Shown piece by piece: positions 5,596 through 6,736 of a stretch of 6,736 nucleotides of DNA. The DNA comes from Terriglobia bacterium (GTDB lineage Bacteria; Acidobacteriota; Terriglobia; UBA7540). Where the stretch lies: positions 1 to 6,736 of the forward strand of contig JAIQGB010000322.1 in the NCBI GenBank assembly GCA_020072905.1. The letters are read 5' to 3'. The stretch's first letter is position 1. Each line of letters begins with the position of its first letter. The notes under the pieces were generated by a model. It was not told the origin of the DNA and did no database searches. It was given only the letters and a program-made list of their open reading frames with translations. Made by a program: the position numbers and the translations under genes.

Positions 5596-6235
5596 TCATA
5601 CGCCGCGCGCGTCCGGCTCCCAGATGAACTTGTGCAGCTGCAATCCCATGCGCACTTCCAGGCCATCGCGCAGGATCCACTCCGCAAGCGTTCGAGGGGG
5701 GAGCTGGCCGAAAACGGGCGAAAAGATGATCTCATCGACCCGGCTGCCCAGCGCATGCCGCGCGGTGAACTCCCGCGCATACTGGTAATCCTTCTCGTCG
5801 AGGATGACGAATTTGATTTGGTCCTTTCGCTCGAGCGCGGCAAGGTTCCCCGGGGAAAACTTCCCGCTCTCGCCGCTCCCAGGGCACTTCACGTCCACGA
5901 TCTTCACTACCGGGCGGGGCAATTCCCCAATGAACCGTTCACCGCTGGTTTCGATCAGGACGCGCCAGCCCTCGCCCAGGAGCCGCGCCGCCAATTCCGG
6001 AACTTCCCTCTGCAGAAGGGGCTCTCCCCCAGTGAACTCTATCAAGTTCCCGCCCAGCTCCCCGAACCCGCCCTAGAACCTGCTCCTCGGTCATTCTCTG
6101 GCCGCCGTAGAAAGCGTAAGCCGTATCACACCAGTGGCAGCGCAGATTGCAGCCGGTAAGGCGGACAAAAACGCAGGGCAGCCCCGCAAACGTGGATTCT
6201 CCCTGAATCGACTTAAAGATTTCTGTGACAAGCAT
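5596..6235 (-). pseudogene. queE: 7-carboxy-7-deazaguanine synthase QueE, interrupted by a one-base frameshift
   Basis: QueE is a radical SAM enzyme that turns 6-carboxytetrahydropterin into 7-carboxy-7-deazaguanine, the step before QueC. The first part (6235 to about 6064) encodes MLVTEIFKSIQGES, then CNLRCHWCDTAYAF with the CX3CX2C cluster motif, and ends near EEQVLGRVR. The rest is one frame over and starts with ELGGNLIEFTGGEPLLQ; it runs to the typical LQLHKFIWEPDARGV end at 5596. Joined by removing one G from the run at 6060-6063, the protein is 212 aa, the normal family length, with every expected motif. The frameshift is the only defect, so a sequencing or assembly error is as likely as real decay. 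If real, translation of the first part runs on in the wrong frame for about 40 residues and lacks the GGEP motif. The opposite-strand neighbour starts at 6532. Confidence 0.9.
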
Positions 6236-6239
6236 TTGA

Positions 6240-6259
6240 GAAGGTCTGGCGCGACCTTC
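6240..6259 (-). promoter_or_regulatory. Hairpin directly upstream of the queE start
   Basis: A perfect 7-bp inverted repeat (GAAGGTC and GACCTTC, 6-base loop) ends four bases before the queE ATG on the minus strand. It occupies the place of the ribosome-binding site, and no other purine-rich site is present. It has no T-run, so it is not a terminator. It could affect translation, but it does not look like a known preQ1 riboswitch class. Confidence 0.35.
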
Positions 6260-6517
6260 CGGACCATTTTACCCGATTCCGTTCATCCCCGCTGATCTCG
6301 ACTGACTATCCCCCCGCGAAAAGCGATTCCATAATGTGACACTGGATTTCACTAGGCGCGCAAATTCCGTCCTCACCGAGCGAGGGATGCAGTGACAAGA
6401 AATCCTCTGATGGCCTGCAATCCACTGAAATTACACGGGATAACGAAAGAATGGAAAGCCCACGCACATGCCGCGCCCCTTGGCCCTCTGGTTGCATCAA
6501 AGTGAGCAGGCAGCCTC
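6260..6517. other. Divergent intergenic region with no gene seen
   Basis: The stretch between queE (minus) and the zinc-finger-like gene (plus) holds no convincing coding frame, tRNA or repeat. It should contain promoters in both directions, but no -35/-10 pair stands out. The minus-strand frame at 6306-6533 shows no motif. Confidence 0.5.
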
Positions 6518-6525
6518 GAGGAGGT
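6518..6525 (+). promoter_or_regulatory. Shine-Dalgarno of the right-edge gene
   Basis: GAGGAGGT lies six bases before the ATG at 6532. This strong site fixes the start of the partial gene and its plus-strand orientation. Confidence 0.65.
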
Positions 6526-6531
6526 TTGGCC

Positions 6532-6736
6532 ATGCTGAGCAGCGACGAGCTAGCCAGGATGCGCGAAGAGCATGAAGTGATGGATAACTGGAGAACTTAT
6601 TCCCGGCACGTGGTCGCCGAACTTCTGGAAGTCTGCGCCATTTGCGGCACGGTTCGGGAAAAGGAGCAACTCGTCCGCTGCCGTTGGTGCGAAGACACCT
6701 ACTACTGCAAAGCCGGTACCTGCTCCCAACAGCACC
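6532..6736 (+). CDS. Protein with Cys-rich zinc-finger-like module (partial, N-terminal 68 aa)
   Basis: The frame is open from the ATG at 6532 to the right edge. An acidic/charged helix, MLSSDELARMREEHEVMDNW, fills residues 1-20. A cysteine module follows: CAIC (35-38), CRWC (50-53), Cys59, Cys64 and His68, that is CX2C-X11-CX2C-X5-C-X4-C-X3-H. The spacing recalls cross-brace zinc fingers (RING or PHD type), which are uncommon in bacteria, but the module may be incomplete here. No signal peptide is present, so it is probably cytoplasmic. The strong ribosome-binding site supports the start. The function cannot be inferred. The reverse-strand frame over the same bases is an artefact. Confidence 0.65.
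   Translation, partial: MLSSDELARMREEHEVMDNWRTYSRHVVAELLEVCAICGTVREKEQLVRCRWCEDTYYCKAGTCSQQH

Noticed and set aside
5224..6159. 311-codon plus-strand open frame over queE and the 154-aa gene
   Set aside because: The minus strand encodes clear QueE motifs in this region; this frame is its shadow and runs through the heptad repeat.
6236..6400. preQ1 riboswitch upstream of queE
   Set aside because: Only a simple 7-bp hairpin is seen; I could not find the pseudoknot-forming A-rich tail of a preQ1-I aptamer.
6306..6533. 75-codon minus-strand frame
   Set aside because: No motif, no ribosome-binding site, and it ends in sequence that serves as the leader of the plus-strand gene.

Overview
The window looks like GC-rich chromosomal DNA from a soil-type bacterium, most likely an acidobacterium. 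This placement is an inference. It rests on a secreted carboxypeptidase-regulatory-plus-TPR protein, family 30 glycosidases, 7-bp periodic intergenic repeats and short zinc-ribbon proteins. No rRNA or other taxonomic marker is present. Nearly all genes lie on the minus strand; two small zinc-binding-type proteins are on the plus strand.

Left part (1-1869, minus strand): two tandem paralogous family 30 glycoside hydrolases. The promoter-distal copy (363 to the left edge) has an intact signal peptide but runs off the window. The promoter-proximal copy (428-1789) has lost its N-terminus: its reading frame has no start codon in the conserved region. It is joined out of frame to a 36-residue peptide (1759-1869) that resembles the N-terminus of a DegT/DnrJ/EryC1/StrS aminotransferase and carries a near-perfect Shine-Dalgarno. 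The junction sits in a short stretch that reads sensibly in both parent frames.

Middle (2040-4263): a small plus-strand zinc-ribbon protein with an extended -10 promoter, convergent with two minus-strand genes for exported proteins: a 359-aa TPR protein with a recognisable promoter, and a 221-aa protein of unknown function. A rho-independent terminator lies between these two, only 11 nt before the start codon of the second.

Right (4310-6235, minus strand): a queuosine/preQ0 segment. queE (radical SAM, makes 7-carboxy-7-deazaguanine) is followed by a 154-aa gene of unknown function and then queC (makes preQ0). queE is broken by one extra base in a run of four (6060-6063). The 154-aa gene is much AT-richer than its neighbours, has an RX6H motif reminiscent of HEPN proteins, and is bracketed by two 7-bp-periodic repeats, so it looks like an insertion into a que operon. 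The right edge holds the start of a plus-strand protein with a Cys-rich zinc-finger-like module.

Points most worth a second look: the aminotransferase/glycosidase chimera, the queE frameshift, the heptad-flanked AT-rich gene between queE and queC, and the terminator abutting a start codon.
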